A stretch of DNA of 64,000 nucleotides from Semisulcospira habei (GCA_036245525.1 BTPG01000002.1:124294951-124358950); one strand, 5' to 3'; shown: positions 1 to 11,504, numbered from the stretch's first letter. Notes: generated by a model not told the origin, from the letters alone. Made by a program: numbers and translations.

Positions 1-1779
1 TCTTGTTTCTACTTCTGCACACTGCTCATCTGTTTTCGTATCGTTTGGTTCGCTTCGTTTCTTTGTGATCGTCTCGGTGCTTTCCATTACAACTGGGATG
101 TTTTCTACATGGTCTTCAGTTTGTTCGCTTGCATCTCTTTTTGAGCAAGGTTTCATCACTGGATAAACTGGAATAGTGTTTGTTTTCTCTTTGTTCAAGA
201 ATCGTGCATTCCCTACCAAAACTGGCAATGCTGGTCTGGATATTACTAGTACATCCGCGTCTCCTTCAAAAAATGGTGTTCGCATGAACAATCTAGCAAC
301 AGGTACTTGCTTGACGTCGCATGACGCAAATGTCACGGATCGCATCTCGCCTGTATACTTGTTTTCTGGTACCAATTTTGTATCAACAACACTAATTGTA
401 GCTCCTGTGTCTCTCAATGCTGGCACTTCCTTGCCTTCTATCTCTACTTGACACGATGGCTGATAATTTATCTTGCTGCATGTGTCGCATAGCGTCATTT
501 TGTGATTTCTTTCCAACTTTTCTTCAAGGTAAGGCATTCCCACTCTCAGTGCGTGGTGGTCTATGCTTTCATGGTGCTGGTGGTGCGTGGCTGCACAACT
601 GCAACTCGCTGTATGCATCGATCCACATGTAGGTTGTACGTACAACGCATTCTGTTTTCTGTTTGGACATACTGCTACTTTGTGGGGTCCTCCACAATTG
701 AAACATTCGATCTTAAATGATACTCTGTTCTTGACCGATTGATTTTCGTGTTTGTTTGGTGATCTGTTGTCACGCAATCCTTGCTTACTGTGATCCCTTC
801 TAGGTGACGGACTATCCCTGTGTCTAAATGTGTCCCTGTTGTTATCTCTGAACATACTTCTATTCTCATGTCCCCTGTTTCCTCTTGACACCTCGTAGGT
901 TTCTGCTGCTTCAGTAGCCTCATCTACGTTGGCTGGTCTTCTGTCTCGTACGAACGTAGCTTGCTCTTTTGGTAGTGCGTCTAAAAAGGTATCCACTGCC
1001 AATAATTCTACGATACTGTCAAAGTTCTTTTCTTTCCCTGAAAGTTCGATCCATCGGGTTATCCATTGCGTAATCCGATTCATGAGTTCTCTGGCTGTTT
1101 CGTCATTTTTCTTCCTGGCATTCTTCAGTTTTTCTCTGTACTCTTCTGATGTCAAACGGAACTTCTTCAGCAATTCTTTGCGAATCTGTTCAAAATCTTC
1201 TAAATCAACATGCTGCATGTGCGTGATAGCTTCTGCTGCTTTTCCCTTTAGCAATGCGATCAGGTGTAATCCCCATTCGTCATCTGGAATACGCTCTGCT
1301 CTCATGACCTTTTCAAATTTCCATAGAAAGACTTCTAAATCATCTCCATCTTCAAAAAATGGTAACTTGATTTTAATCCTGCGTCGATCTTGCGCGTTGT
1401 TGTTTCTGTTCTGTTCTCCTTCTATACGCCGACCTTCTGCCTGAATTTCTAATTCTCTCAATCGAGTCTGACGCTCAGCTTCTCGTTCTCGTCGTTCCGC
1501 TTCTCGTTCTTGCCGCGCTAACTCCGCTTCTCGTTCTTGTCACGCTAACTCCGCTTCTCGTTCAGCTTCTTGTCGCGCTAACTCCGCTTCTCGTTCTCGC
1601 CGCTCTGACCAACGTTTTTTCTCATCCAGAACATAAGCAGTTAAGTCGTTCCCCGCTAAACTCAATAATTCCCCTTCTTCTTTCCAAGCCTGCATCCTGG
1701 TTTTCATATCTGGTTCTTGTTCCGTTTCTGATCTGCTAGGATTCTCAGATCTTGTTCTACTACTTCTTGTATCGGGCAT
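1..1779 (-). pseudogene. Ty3/Gypsy retrotransposon gag-protease (partial, one nonsense codon)
   Basis: Minus-strand reading runs from a Met at 1777-1779 off the left edge. Seen in order: a charged N-terminus; a Glu/Arg/Ala-rich heptad-like repeat (about 1440-1620); a helical capsid region resembling the SCAN fold, with FRLTSEEYREKLKN near 1140-1185; a basic Ser/Arg/Asn linker; a zinc knuckle CFNCGGPHKVAVC near 672-710; and an aspartic-protease active site LRDTGAT near 396-420. Together these mark gag followed by the start of pol in a Ty3/Gypsy element, the group from which SCAN domains are thought to derive. The knuckle spacing is C-X2-C-X3-H-X4-C, one residue short of the usual form. A TGA at 1540-1542 interrupts the repeat; neighbouring repeat units have CGA there, so it fits a CpG C-to-T change. 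RT and integrase would lie left of the window. Confidence 0.85.
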
Positions 1780-1916
1780 GACGGCTAAGTTTGTTTGTAC
1801 TGCCCAAAATCCGTGCAACAACAAAATGACTTCAACTATTGCTTGTTTATAAGCTATCGATAACCATTTATCAACGTGAACTTTTGTTGATCTGTCAACA
1901 AGTTTTGGCGTAACCC

Positions 1917-2222
1917 ATTTTACAAAAGGATAAAACAAATGCGAAATTTAAAAAAAATCGATTACGCTGCGGAAGTTACAGCTCTACAGATTATCAAGGG
2001 AAGTATTATCACAACCTGCACTCTGTACTTGTATGACAATCCGCGCAATCGGTTAGTCTCCACTAACTCTTTTTACGAAAGGACAAAACAAATGTGAAAT
2101 AAGAAAATCTAATATGCTGCGGAAGTTCAGTATACCTCTACAGATTATCAAGGAAAGTAATATCATAACCTGTACTCTGTACTTGTATGACACTCCGCGC
2201 AATCGGTTAGTCTCCACTAACG
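1917..2222. repeat. Tandem duplication (about 153 bp, 2 copies) in the Gypsy leader
   Basis: Bases 1917-2068 and 2071-2222 are two similar copies. Both contain ACAAATG, GCTGCGGAAGTT, TCTACAGATTATCAAGG and, at the right end, CCGCGCAATCGGTTAGTC, offset by 152-154 bp. The copies lie between gag and the primer-binding site, so they are in the untranslated leader of the element. They differ by small indels and substitutions. Confidence 0.85.
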
Positions 2223-2585
2223 CTGACAATCGAACACAACTCGGTACCTGAATAAACGGAAGGGATGAATATAATGATGGCGAAGTTTCGGAGCTGAATG
2301 CCGCCCGATGTAACAACGCCCTCCAACCGCCCACAGGTTATCCAGCAATTCCGAGTGTCCTTTGGTAATGACAGAAAATTACACTGGTGCGTAAATTTAG
2401 ACTACTCTAAAAAATTACACAGTAAGTAACCTGAACCGATAACGCTATCGTTATACAATTGGTCAAGCCAAAGCTTACGTGCCAGTGTAAATAGATACAA
2501 ATATCCGTGGCTCGAATCGCCAAGATTAATTCCCAATCGTTATCACTAAATTGTGATCCCGAATCTGGAAATAACCGTGGTTCGA

Positions 2586-2604
2586 ATCTACGGCCGAGCC
2601 CCCA
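2586..2604 (-). other. Primer-binding site, tRNA-Pro-like
   Basis: Read on the minus strand this is TGGGGGCTCGGCCGTAGAT, close to the known retroviral tRNA-Pro primer site. Complementarity seems to extend into a T-arm: the plus strand has GGTTCGAATC just to the left, with stems CGTGG and CTACG. The site sits 6 nt inside the putative LTR end, as expected for a reverse-transcription primer site. It is not a tRNA gene, because no D or anticodon arm precedes it. Confidence 0.6.
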
Positions 2605-2610
2605 AATTAT

Positions 2611-4037
2611 TGTCACACCAGGGAGGAAGAATATATACCACTCGGAATATTTAGATATTTGTTCGATTTTAATGATTTGATCTTCTCATTCGCACGACAA
2701 ACAATAGACAAGACGTATACAAACCTACGCAATATTCACTCAATTCATACATGCATCTGTAAAATACGCACACCCTCAACCATTCGCACAATGTTCACAG
2801 CACTAACCACACATCCTACACTTATTGTTCCACTACGATGTCACATCTCCGCAATGACTGTCGATAATAACTGACACTAATTAACGCTTAGATCCTCGAA
2901 CGATCAAACAGTTTGATTACTCCGACCGTGGATAAAGATGGATGTAGCGTCGCTGCTGTTGATTCGGCCACACCACTGGTCGAATAATCGCACTGTCTCT
3001 CGCGATGACACGTCGAAGCTCCACACGCACACCGTCAGGATCAACTTGTTATCTCGCACACCACGTTGATTAACCACATTCCCACACGAAGCATACACAA
3101 ATCCAACTTCTCAGCTGGTGATAGGGGAGGGAAGCATCTATAACACATACAAAACGTATCTCTCCATAAGAAATCCGCCATTGCTAAAAAGTTACTTCCG
3201 CCGGAATGACGACACTGTAACGATGACGACCCCTAACGGCTTCCGGACGTTGTCGCCGATTCCCGATCGTTTCCGACATCGAATAAATATTGTAATAACA
3301 GTCAATTCGAAATATCATGCACACACACGAATACGACATATTTCCGCACAACACATAACCTCTCACCACGATACGAATTATTCATTTCAAAATCAACAGG
3401 CTCCACAAAACGTTTCGATCATTCCATTCAATCCCGCGCGCCGATCGCCAGACGACACCGCAAACTCGCCGATGCGCGCCGAATATCATACAATCTCAGA
3501 TCTAGAGCCGAACAACTAATACATTTTCCGAATCTACTACTTAACAAACGCGAATCAGCTATATAATAAACAAATACATACCCAAAGATGCGTGAAGTAA
3601 ACCTTCGACTGTTTCAGGCCTGTCTGCCCATCTTGGCCGTTGGACAAGGTCCGGTACTCGTTACTCTAATCAGTCGATCTGGTTACTAGTCGTAGTTCTT
3701 AAACTACAAAATTTTACGTACCACTGTACTGAGCATTCTGCTCTCAATCGTCTATTCTACCATAGACCATAACACGGCATTTCTCTGCCCACTACACCTC
3801 ACAAAAAAACAACTTTTACTCGAGAGCAAAATCTCTCCTGACTGACTGTCTTCCAAACGATTCACAGTGACGTAACTCTTCAAACCAACATCCTACGTCA
3901 CATGTTCCAAACACACATCTTACGTCATATGTTCTTGACGTCACTAAAAAGTACATGCCATAACCGCAACACACAACAAAGAACGAAAGTTCTCCACGAA
4001 AGAAAATACTGCATAATGATTAAAATAAATTGTGACA
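2611..4037 (-). repeat. Putative 5' LTR of the Ty3/Gypsy element
   Basis: Boundaries are inferred from matching inverted termini: plus-strand TGTCACA at 2611 and TGTGACA ending at 4037, giving TG...CA ends in either orientation. The left boundary adjoins the primer-binding site. On the minus strand a TATA-like TTATATAG lies near 3560 and a variant poly(A) signal ATTAAA near 2667. The partner LTR is outside the window, so the right end is uncertain. ORFs inside are not convincing coding sequence. Confidence 0.45.
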
Positions 4038-4905
4038 GTGCTAAAGAGAGCAAAGGAAGGGTCCTGAAATATGATGCCGTCATCAGGCGCTGGTCCAAAA
4101 ATTAGTTTAGATAGCTTGACCCTCACCCACCTACCATCTTACCACAACCCTCTCCCTCCCTTGGCGTTGGAACTAAGACTGTGTACAGTGAGTGAAATAT
4201 CCAACACCATTCACTTAACAACATGATATGTTACATGTTATTGCCAACGTAGTGACTCAGTCGTGATGTTAAATCGAATCACCATATCAATATTATCATG
4301 TTTTAAAATACAAATTGTTGAGAACAATGGGCTGTTCTGCGAGGAAGTTTACAGATCATGATGTTAAAATACACTGTTGTGAACGGAACAAATAAGTAAA
4401 AAAAACAACAAAACCAAAAAAAAAAAACATGAAATACGCTAGAAAATATAACTATATAACTGATTTCATAACATGGAATCAGTGTCAAACAACAAAACAT
4501 TTTTCTAAAAAGATCTTGACATCACTGAGGAAATGTTTTGACTGGCAAATTAAACAAGATGGGATGAAACATAACCCACAAAGTCCCTTCTATATCAGAG
4601 CTGTCCTCACTGTCAATGGTCTCTACCTTTTGTCTTTGACCTGATTCTGATGTTGAATTATCTCCTATTGAAAACGTCCTTCAGATCTGCCAATGCGTCA
4701 GTGAGTTCTGTAAGCGGCACAGGGCATACGCGTCATTGATTTGTCAAACGTCATTTGTCATGACGTAAGTTTTAGTTTTTACGTAATCTTATATTTTACG
4801 TGATATGAGTTTCCCTTTCGCTTCATAGGTTTGAGAAAATGGTGCCAAAACTAGAACTTCACAGTACAATTTCAGTCTTGCTATAATTTGTGTGAAAGCA
4901 GGTTG
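4038..4905. other. Non-coding spacer, nothing recognised
   Basis: AT-rich sequence with a short A-rich stretch near 4399-4432. No splice-bounded exon, RNA gene or terminal repeat could be supported. Confidence 0.5.
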
Positions 4906-4911
4906 ACTTTA

Positions 4912-5338
4912 CCTGCCGTGGCACAGTGGTTAAGGTGCCTGCCACCAATGCTAAAGGTGCGAGGTTCAAAAACGGGTTCCGGCGGACTTTTCTCCTCTAG
5001 TAAGTGTCACCGTTAATTCGGGCGGACCGTCAGGGGTTCTTTCTCCGGGTACTCCTGTTCTTCCACCCCCCTCCCCACTTTGGTACCGGTCTCAGGCCAC
5101 AAAATTTCAAATACAAGCGATCAAAATTTTTGAAACTTCAGTAGCAGAGTTGACCCTTCGCACCACGCAAATGTAATGTGTTTGTCTTGCACCGTTTGTC
5201 TTGTTTGTTTCCAGAGTAAAATCTGTGTGTATCATGTGAGCGTGCGTGTTGGGTTTTAGTTTGCGGCGCTTTGAGTCAATTCGCAAAAAATTGAGAAAAA
5301 GCGCCTATATAATACCGTTATTATTATTATTATTATTA
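4912..5338 (+). mobile_element. tRNA-headed SINE with L2-type (ATT)n tail
   Basis: The 5' part carries a pol III A-box-like TGGCACAGTGG near 4919-4929 and a degraded B box (GAGGTTCAAAAACGG near 4960). It shares the phrase GTGGTTAAGG...GGTGCGAGGTTC with the SINE at 25520. The last 40 bases, GCGCCTATATAATACCG followed by (TTA)n, resemble the 3' end of the L2-type LINE at 22030-22068. The tail therefore suggests it is moved by an L2-type reverse transcriptase. No clear target-site duplication was found. Confidence 0.7.
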
Positions 5339-6123
5339 ACATGATATACTAAGTACGCTGCATGCTCTTCTGGCGCGTCAACGTGTGCGTGTTAGTGCGT
5401 GCGTGCGCGCTCTCCAAACATCTCCAAGAGAAAATGACATCATAATTATTTAGAATATTATGTCAGTGTCTGCATGGTGACGGAGTTGCCTCTTTTACGT
5501 CACCACCACTGTCTGACTTTCTCTAGAAGTCAAGGTTTTTCACCGTTTTTTTTTTTTTCTGAAAAGAATTAATTTTTACTAAAGAAGTTGAAAGGATACA
5601 AAGCTGGCTAACAAACTCATGCAATGTCCTTCTCCAAACTAGCTATATGCAAAAGTTCAAGTAAATATTACAAAAATTATGGACTCTAATCTGGGTCAAC
5701 CGACTTCCTATAAACGGTAGTTTATTTCTTCAATGAGACATTCGTTACAATATGCTCGGAGGTTGTCTTTTAGCCACCCACTTAAGAAAGTTGTTCGCCA
5801 AGTTTCAAGCTTGTGTGTACAGAAATGTCGGAGATTCTGTTATTTACATACATACGCACACACACACACACACACACACACATACGCACATACATACATA
5901 TATACATACATACATACGGCGCTTTGCGCCAAATGTACGTTCAGCAGCGAGGTTAGCGTAACTTGACATGATGCAATTTTTAATCTTGTTACTTCAATTG
6001 TTAGAGGTTTAGCCTGTCCGCCTTTGACATCATGGACAAGCTATTAAATTCGCCCCACCACAACACGTCCTAAAAAGGCTCTTCTATAAATAGTCCAAAA
6101 GCTATCCCGGTCTACTGTGCAAC
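5339..6123. other. Non-coding spacer with CA/CATA microsatellite
   Basis: The only clear structure is a compound (CA)n/(CATA)n microsatellite at about 5848-5918. ORFs overlapping it are low-complexity artefacts. Confidence 0.6.
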
Positions 6124-6852
6124 CCCCCACTCCCACCCCTCAGTACTCAATAAGATGAGTTTCAAAGTATACCTTAGTATGTCCTGAGATGTTTAAGCCA
6201 TGGTCCCTGAAAATCCTTAGGCACACACCAGAGATTCATGCTCTTCGTGGATGCTAAAATGAGGTTGAGAAACATCTTCCTCTAAATTAATCAGAATTCA
6301 TTCCTGAAGCCCAAATCAGGCAATTTTATGTTAGTCAAATTTATAATAATTGTGACATCCTGTTTTAACTCTTTCGAGATGTGCTGCATCCGGATTCGCA
6401 GCGTAAATCCAGATGCGGCACGTATCGAAAGAGTTAATGATGTAAGCCTAAAAATGGACTGCCAGTGCTATAGAAAATGTCTGAAGGCACATATGTCTTT
6501 TTTGCGATTTCATGGAAACGGTCGTTTACTGGGTGCACAAATAACTTCACTATGAGCCAGAGATTCAATATCTTTTCATTCTGTTTATTTTTTATTTTTT
6601 GGGGCAGAGAACGCAAAAGGTGTGCCTTAACATAATATTGCCTGATTTGGGCTTCCGGAATGAATTTTGATTTATTTAGATGAGAATGTTTCTCAACCTC
6701 ATTTTAACATCCGCGAAGAGCGTGAATTGCACCATCGGCTATATCTCTGGTGTGTTCCTAAGGATTTTAGGGTAACATGGCTTTAAACATCTCAGGACAT
6801 ACTAAGGTACACTTTGAAACCCATCTTATTGAGTACTGGAGGGGGGGGGGGG
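6124..6852. mobile_element. Fold-back element with arms of about 215 bp
   Basis: Bases 6124-6335 and 6626-6852 are inverted copies, roughly 85% alike by eye. Matched landmarks include CAGTACTCAATAAGATG, TAGTATGTCCTGAGATG and GCCCAAATCAGGCAAT. The outer ends run into C-rich and G-rich tracts. The 290-bp centre has no transposase, so this is a non-autonomous DNA transposon or fold-back unit. The centre contains another palindrome, listed separately. Confidence 0.8.
6369..6433. mobile_element. 65-bp palindromic TTAA-flanked micro-element
   Basis: A near-perfect palindrome beginning CTCTTTCGAGATGTGCTGCA and ending with the matching inverted arm ...TATCGAAAGAG. TTAA lies on both sides (6365-6368 and 6434-6437). 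TTAA duplication is the hallmark of piggyBac-type insertion. It is nested in the loop of the fold-back element at 6124-6852. Confidence 0.6.
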
Positions 6853-8417
6853 TGCACGTTAGCCAGGACTGCCAGGCATCAGAACTGTCCGATTTTCGGC
6901 GATTTTCCGATTTTCCTGGCCCCTGTTTAATAACACTTTTGACTTGGAAATGGCTTTAAATAACTCTACAATTTTTCAAAATCACCGTTTTCCGATTTTT
7001 TTGGGTGAACAGTTCTGATGCCTGACTGCCTTACGGAGTAAAATAGAAGGGACTTAACAAATCAAAGCCTCAAAAGCCCCGGGGCCGAACAGCCTTCCCG
7101 TTGGATAATGCTGACATCTTCGCCGAGTTCAAGTTGGTGACGGCTGCAAATTTAGAGGCCATCTCTGACTTGTGAAGTGATAAAGTATCCAAAATACGAC
7201 ACACAATATCACAAAAAACAAAGAAAATTTGAAGCTGATTTTTGAAATTATATAGCAACTGCAGAAATGAAATGTGCACCGCATACGTTTCAGAATTATA
7301 TACTGACGTCCACACATTTTATGTATTAGGCAACTGTGCACTGTCTCGTCTGCATGTAATCATACACTTTCGGAAATATCCCCCCTTAGCCGTAGGATGA
7401 ACATAGGGTCGATCTCTGCAAGAAGCTGTATGATCTTCAACAACCTTTTGCACATGAGAATCTATGTCTCTTGTAGACGAGAGAGGAGGGGGGGGGGGGG
7501 GTCCTGGATATGGGAATACGACAACAAGAATTCACTCATTTAGGGGAGCTAATGTGGCCGCAAAACGCCGCACAGATTTGCGTGAGATGACTCAGTCTGT
7601 GAAGGTGCATGTGGATCTATGTCAAGTGTAGTTGAAATAATCTGACAGGGTAATATTGTTGCAAGCGACATGAACATAAACACGAGCGCTCACATCATCC
7701 TGATGAGGTTTCTGACCTCACCCCGGAGTCAGGGGGTATCGGGGTTTCCCTAAAATTTCAGGGACTCCGGTGGCGTTGGACCTATGACTGAATTCACATT
7801 TCTGAATCTGATGCTGTAATCTGATGTGCACACAGTAAAGCTAGAACATGCGGAACAAGAAAACATCTCCAGTAACACTGATACTCTTCCCAGAAAATGT
7901 CAATATTGAGACTAGAAACGATTTTCCTTATATTCATGATATTCAAATTTTTCTAAACGGATTGGAAAAGAAAGACATGCGTGCAGTTTATGTGTCTGCC
8001 TACTGCTAACAGAGTTCGGAATAGGCTGTTTGTAAGACCAAACTGAGACCCCAAAAATGCCTGTGGTAAAACTGGTTGTTGGGTACTGCACTCAAATGTG
8101 TTGCTTAATATAATATATCTGTAAATCTGTATATGGGCAGTGTCCCCTGGTACTCAGGCCCCCTGGCGTCCACCCCCTTTCCTCACACCTCTTTTTTAGG
8201 AGGGGGGATATTTTGGTAAAAATAAATAATGACAAAAAATATGTATTTGATATTTTGAGATTAAAAAAAAATCCCACTATTTTGATTGTTATGCATTTAC
8301 AAGGTTGGACTTTCACCCCCTCTCATTTTTCGTCATTTGATTTTGCGAGATTGGACTGTTCTCTACCCCGAGCACCAACTGTTTGATTTTAGGCTAGAAA
8401 GTAACATTTCAAGCAAG

Positions 8418-8451
<34 letters not shown>

Positions 8452-8695
8452 CCCCCCCCCAATAAAAATATCTTCCAGTGGCACTGGTGTGTGTATATGT
8501 GTGTTTTGTGTGATGGGTGGAGACTGCAGGGTTGATGGTGGGGAAGTAGGAGAAATGTTGCAAAAGTTTCACCATATGGACAGATGCTTGACAGAAAAAG
8601 ATCAATTTACTGTTTAAACGATAAATTGAGTATACATGTATACAATATGCACGTTTCTCTCTCATTTTTTTTTTCTCTCTCTCTCCCATCAACTG

Positions 8696-8731
<36 letters not shown>

Positions 8732-9299
8732 CCATTTTCCTATCTACTGCAATCTCTCCAAGTCTTTCTCTATGTGTGTGTGCGTTCGTGTGTGACACCA
8801 TCAGCAACAAAGAATCTCTCTCATGGACTGCCGCTGCACTGCCTGCACATGTTAGAATTCTAACGTGAGTGGAAGCATGTTCTAATGTGATATGGCATCA
8901 GTTGAAATTACATCTATTGACGTCATGATCGCATACACTTATGGACCACTCCCTCATTTTCCGGTCACGTGCTGATGCGCAAGGGAAACAATGCCTCACT
9001 TCAGTATCAGTAGAAGAAGCCAGACAGAGGTACGCTCCCACTGAGATACATTACCTTAAACAAATTTCACATTTGTTTTGACTCTGACAGAACTGTCTTA
9101 CAGTTTCACTCTTTAAAACAATGCAGAATAAATTTATTGTCTTTTAGAGTCCACTGTTTTCAAGCGCAGACATTTATATACCTTTTTCAATGATGTCATA
9201 CAGTGGCATGGCTGAAGATACAAGCCCATATTGTGCATTAATAAAGGGGAAAGGCTGATACTGACTTTGATACTAATTTTATTTATGTGACTTGAAGGC
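6853..9299. other. Non-coding region with homopolymers and CT repeats
   Basis: Contains a G run near 7490-7501, a poly(C) tract at about 8421-8460 and a (CT)n microsatellite at about 8653-8728. The ORFs at 8363-8868 are translations of these tracts. No exon, RNA gene or transposon terminus could be supported. Confidence 0.5.
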
Positions 9300-9313
9300 C
9301 CACTACCACCGTA

Positions 9314-9374
9314 CCGCCGTGAGATGGCCTGTCGCCTGCTCGGCATTAAACACCAATAACTAACTAATAACTAA
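9314..9374 (+). mobile_element. 61-bp 5'-truncated I/Nimb LINE tail insertion
   Basis: The insert contains CGCCGTGAGATGGCCT, GCCTGCTCGGCATTAAAC and a TAAC-rich tail. This matches the 3' end of the minus-strand LINEs at 27438 and 58131, here in plus orientation. It is flanked by a perfect 14-bp duplication CCACTACCACCGTA at 9300-9313 and 9375-9388. It starts at the 5' arm of the terminal hairpin, so it is a severely 5'-truncated retrotransposition product. Confidence 0.85.
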
Positions 9375-9821
9375 CCACTACCACCGTAACTGTTCAAAGA
9401 TACACTTATGTAACAGATGGTTATGAAATGCTACGCACAGGTCTAGTCATGGTTCATTTAGACACAGGAGAATCCAGTTCAGTACGTCGTCTTTATATCA
9501 AGTAACCTGACGACTCCACTCCATTCTAGAAATACGCTTTCAGTACAAGAAGCAGCTAAAAATAGATTGACACACTAACGGCAGCGCAGAATAAATAAAT
9601 GCGATAAAGCATGTGCTTTTGCTGCATGTCCAAACTACTGTTAAAGTTCATTAGGTGTGTCAACAAGGCATAACAAACACAAATGGTGCTCGAATGTGCC
9701 TTCAGATTTGTGCGTAATGGTACTTTAAAGTAGTTAAAATGGCTACCCAACATCGTTACTTTTTTCCATACCTCGTATGCATTGACATGATAAAAATTCA
9801 GTGTTGTGAGAGTGTTTATAC

Positions 9822-10018
9822 CTTGGAAAAGTAAAAGGCCTTTGTTGTCTGTTTTAATGTTCTTGGCATAGCAACAGAGAAGTAGACACGTTCTGCCTCC
9901 GGGATCCCCTTGTCACCCTCCGCCTTCCCCTTCAGCTTCATCAGAGCCAGCTGCGCAGCCATCTTGCGAGATTTGGGGGATTTGAAATCTTTCTGTGCAG
10001 GTTTCACCTCCCTCTTTG
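9822..10018 (-). CDS. ZFAND1: ZFAND1 exon (AN1-type zinc finger protein 1), middle/linker region
   Basis: Minus-strand exon bounded by a TCTAG acceptor at 10019-10023 and an AAG|GTATAA donor at 9816-9824. It encodes a Lys-rich stretch, then LALMKLKGKAEGDKGIPEAE and RVYFSVAMPRTLKQ, ending ...AFYFSK. In ZFAND1 a similar segment (ALMKLK..A.GDK..P..ERIYF) joins the AN1 fingers to the C-terminal ubiquitin-like part. ZFAND1 binds p97/VCP and the proteasome and helps clear stress granules. The previous exon ends in phase 1, completing an Ala codon here. The next (C-terminal) exon was not found downstream, so the gene is partial as seen. Confidence 0.7.
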
Positions 10019-10196
10019 CTAGATAAAATAGAATAAAAGCTGTGGTCACTGAAAACAACTCTACATCTCACAGTTTAAAATGCATGATTAATAAATACTC
10101 TATGAAATTATATATTATTTAAAACCGCTCATAACTGAACATTCCAACTGGAAGAGTTTAACAAAAAAAAATTTAAAAAAGAGCCATTAGAAATAC

Positions 10197-10288
10197 CAAG
10201 AATCTCTGCTACATGTTGCGCTGTGTGGGTGTTGCGCATGGAGGCTTCCTTCAGTTCCTCGCAACAATGATCCTGCTGATGGCGATGC
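10197..10288 (-). CDS. ZFAND1: ZFAND1 exon encoding the end of an AN1 zinc finger
   Basis: Acceptor TTTCTTGTAG at 10289-10298 and donor CTTG|GTATTT at 10191-10200. The reading is HRHQQDHCCEELKEAS and continues to ...QHVAEIL. H-x-H-x2-D-H-x-C is the terminal histidine/cysteine set of an AN1 finger. Its phase joins the exon at 9822-10018 in frame across an intron of about 180 bp. The first exon (start codon and first finger) was not located between here and 11.2 kb. It may be further right or have been lost. Confidence 0.65.
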
Positions 10289-11217
10289 CTACAAGAAAAA
10301 TTAAAAGTACACCATCAAGCATGCCGAACATTATAATTTTAACTGGGAAAACTAACTTTTTAATGAACTCAACCCTCAGTTTCATGCTATATGTAAACAA
10401 CAATAGCTGGGACAACTAAATATTTTGGACATTTGAAATAATGAGTTTGTCCCCTTGGAAAATGGACAGTTGGGGGTCACTTTGACGTCAGTTTTCCCAG
10501 GTAAAATTCATAGTATGTATGGTGCACTTTAAAGCTCTGATGATATAGAATTAAGTACCCACTCCATAAAATGTCCCCTTCTTTGACACATGTACTGATA
10601 TATTGTATAACAAGCAAATTAAAGTGTGACTAACGTCAAATTTGTATGCCCAAAGTTACTAAAATTTTGTTTCCGTTATGTCTTGAAAAGTCTTTTTGGT
10701 GCTGTCGAAATTACAATGCGGGGTCTGTACGCGGAGAAAACGCCGTTGATGTGCAGGTGAAGTTGCAACGGGAAGTAACTTTCTAGCGCATCCAGCAAAA
10801 TGGTACAACATTGCTTAGATGCCCCTTACATGGGCGCTACCATTTTAGGAACGGGAGGCGACAATTTCTATCCGCGATGCTTCAGCGGGTAGTTTCACAG
10901 TGATTGGCCTCAAAGATGGCTGACCAATGTTTTGCCTATTTGTGCTTTTATTCACAAGGCCATCCAATGCAGTCAGCCGCCACACTCAGTCCTCAAGCTG
11001 CTTGCTAACGATGTAAATATTTCTTTAAAAAAATTCCTGCATATCTTTTATGCGGCACATCACCGATAAGCCATTGCCGTTATTCATTTAGTTCTACAGC
11101 ATATGAACCGGACTCCGTCCTAGTCTACACTGACAAGTTGCAAATTGTATAGAACTTGTTTGCGTATCTGCTTTAGAAAAAAATACTAATGATTTGTGTT
11201 GTAAACGTGCTTCTCAG

Positions 11218-11311
11218 TTGTCCTGATGGTGTTCTACTCGACGGGAAGAACAAGAAGTATTCAACTGAAAAATCAACCACCGCAGAGACAGACGAGATCG
11301 AGTCGGTGAAG
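11218..11311 (+). CDS. Candidate internal exon of an unidentified plus-strand gene
   Basis: A 94-bp segment between a CTTCTCAG acceptor and an AAG|GTATGT donor is open in only one frame. It reads CPDGVLLDGKNKKYSTEKST then TAETDEIESVK, a hydrophilic, acidic-ended peptide. I do not recognise the protein. The segment lies about 930 bp from the ZFAND1 exons on the opposite strand, so a divergent gene is possible. No start exon was identified. Confidence 0.35.
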
Positions 11312-11504
11312 GTATGTGATATAAATATTTGTTAATTTCGCTAAACAGTTCAAAGTAACTGAGTAAAAGTGAATGTTTACATTGTTAACAGTAGCAGACG
11401 ATACGGACGGTTAGAGATATCTGCGCATGACTAGAAAAGTCCGCTGTTTCCGTACATAAACATCCGGAACTTGTCAGGAGCACGGCTGAATCGCTTAGTT
11501 CTTT

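Noticed and set aside
929..1444. Plus-strand ORF of 171 codons
   Set aside because: Antisense of the Gypsy gag; Ser/Phe-rich composition is the complement of its Glu/Arg/Lys-rich frame.
2575..2604. tRNA gene suggested by a T-arm-like sequence
   Set aside because: No D or anticodon arm; it lies at the LTR edge and is better explained as a primer-binding site.
7070..7315. Minus-strand ORF as the missing C-terminal exon of ZFAND1
   Set aside because: The DNA just before the homology-like part has no suitable acceptor, and expected conserved residues after the YFSK border are absent.
7700..7740. Hammerhead ribozyme suggested by CCTGATGAGG
   Set aside because: No GAAA core follows the hairpin and no matching stems I/III are seen.
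8584..8868. ORFs over the CT microsatellite
   Set aside because: Simple-repeat translation (Ser/Leu runs).
10700..11000. Bidirectional promoter between ZFAND1 and the plus-strand gene
   Set aside because: Some CpG and AAGATGGC/CCAAT motifs are present, but no first exon of either gene could be placed, so I do not call it.
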